Shown: one piece after another, positions 63,926 through 64,000 of the stretch
Layout of the letters: every line of letters begins with the position of its first letter
How positions within the stretch are numbered: position 1 is the stretch's first letter
DNA from: Aedes albopictus
Taxonomy: Eukaryota; Arthropoda; Insecta; Diptera; Culicidae
Direction: 5' to 3'
Length of the DNA: 64,000 nt
Assembly (NCBI RefSeq): GCF_035046485.1
Contig: NC_085137.1
Span: 130,080,703 to 130,144,702, forward strand
Notes under the pieces: generated by a model
Seen by the model: only the letters and a program-made list of their open reading frames with translations
Databases searched by the model: none
What the model was told of the DNA's origin: nothing
Translations under genes and position numbers: made by a program

Positions 63926-64000
63926 TGTATTTGGCAGTTTCAATCAGATTCAAAATTAGGGCTTCCAATCCCGGGATGGATTTCCCGGGAAATGAAATTT
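63926..64000. other. Right window edge
   Basis: Nothing recognised. Confidence 0.5.

Overview
This window looks like a transposon-rich stretch of a culicine mosquito genome, most likely Aedes. It has short AT-rich unique sequence, many classes of mosquito-type mobile elements, tRNA-derived SINEs with A/B-box heads, and one recognisable host exon. No bacterial or viral gene organisation is seen. The only confident host coding sequence is the first coding exon of an ERK-type MAP kinase (rolled/ERK orthologue) at 43039-43235. It has a splice acceptor before it, a GTAAGT donor after it, and more than 20 kb of apparent intron to the right edge. A GC-rich, CpG-containing non-coding stretch at about 24.84-25.49 kb may be the upstream promoter and first exon; this is inference.

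Layout: 0-3.2 kb holds small repeats and MITEs. 3.26-6.79 kb is an 86-bp satellite of about 39 units with a 1204-bp higher-order duplication. 6830-12090 is a complete Ty3/gypsy element on the minus strand, with identical 203-bp LTRs, target duplication GTTTT, and a gag broken by a 249-bp MITE. 12.1-14.7 kb holds decayed LINE, SINE and MITE pieces. 14788-20710 is a second complete Ty3/gypsy element on the plus strand, with identical LTRs of about 305 bp and one frameshift at a poly-A run. 21.5-23.73 kb is a 72-bp minisatellite with two MITE insertions. 23.79-24.55 kb is a BEL/Pao gag fragment and a 181-bp repeat. 27.5-33.9 kb is a LINE with RNase H (I/Loa-like), interrupted by five recognisable MITEs and an internal deletion. 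33.9-36.4 kb is a CR1/Jockey-like LINE in the opposite orientation. 39.08-42.59 kb is a third LINE with RNase H.

Right of the MAP kinase exon, the presumed intron holds a decayed Ty1/copia element (45.8-49.1 kb) whose reverse transcriptase is interrupted by (AT)45. It also holds long degenerate arrays of GGAATTCC-like motifs, foldback elements, a hammerhead-ribozyme-like core typical of Penelope-like elements (56.36-56.40 kb), a 2078-bp hAT-like inverted-repeat element (57999-60076) with an 8-bp target duplication, and two SINEs (61.4 and 62.7-62.97 kb). Apart from the kinase exon the proteins are mobile-element functions (Gag, protease, reverse transcriptase, RNase H, integrase, endonuclease), and nearly all are broken. 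I did not find a clearly new biological system. The most unusual items are the higher-order satellite, the identical MITE in two unrelated retroelements, the ribozyme-like core, and the in-gene AT expansion.
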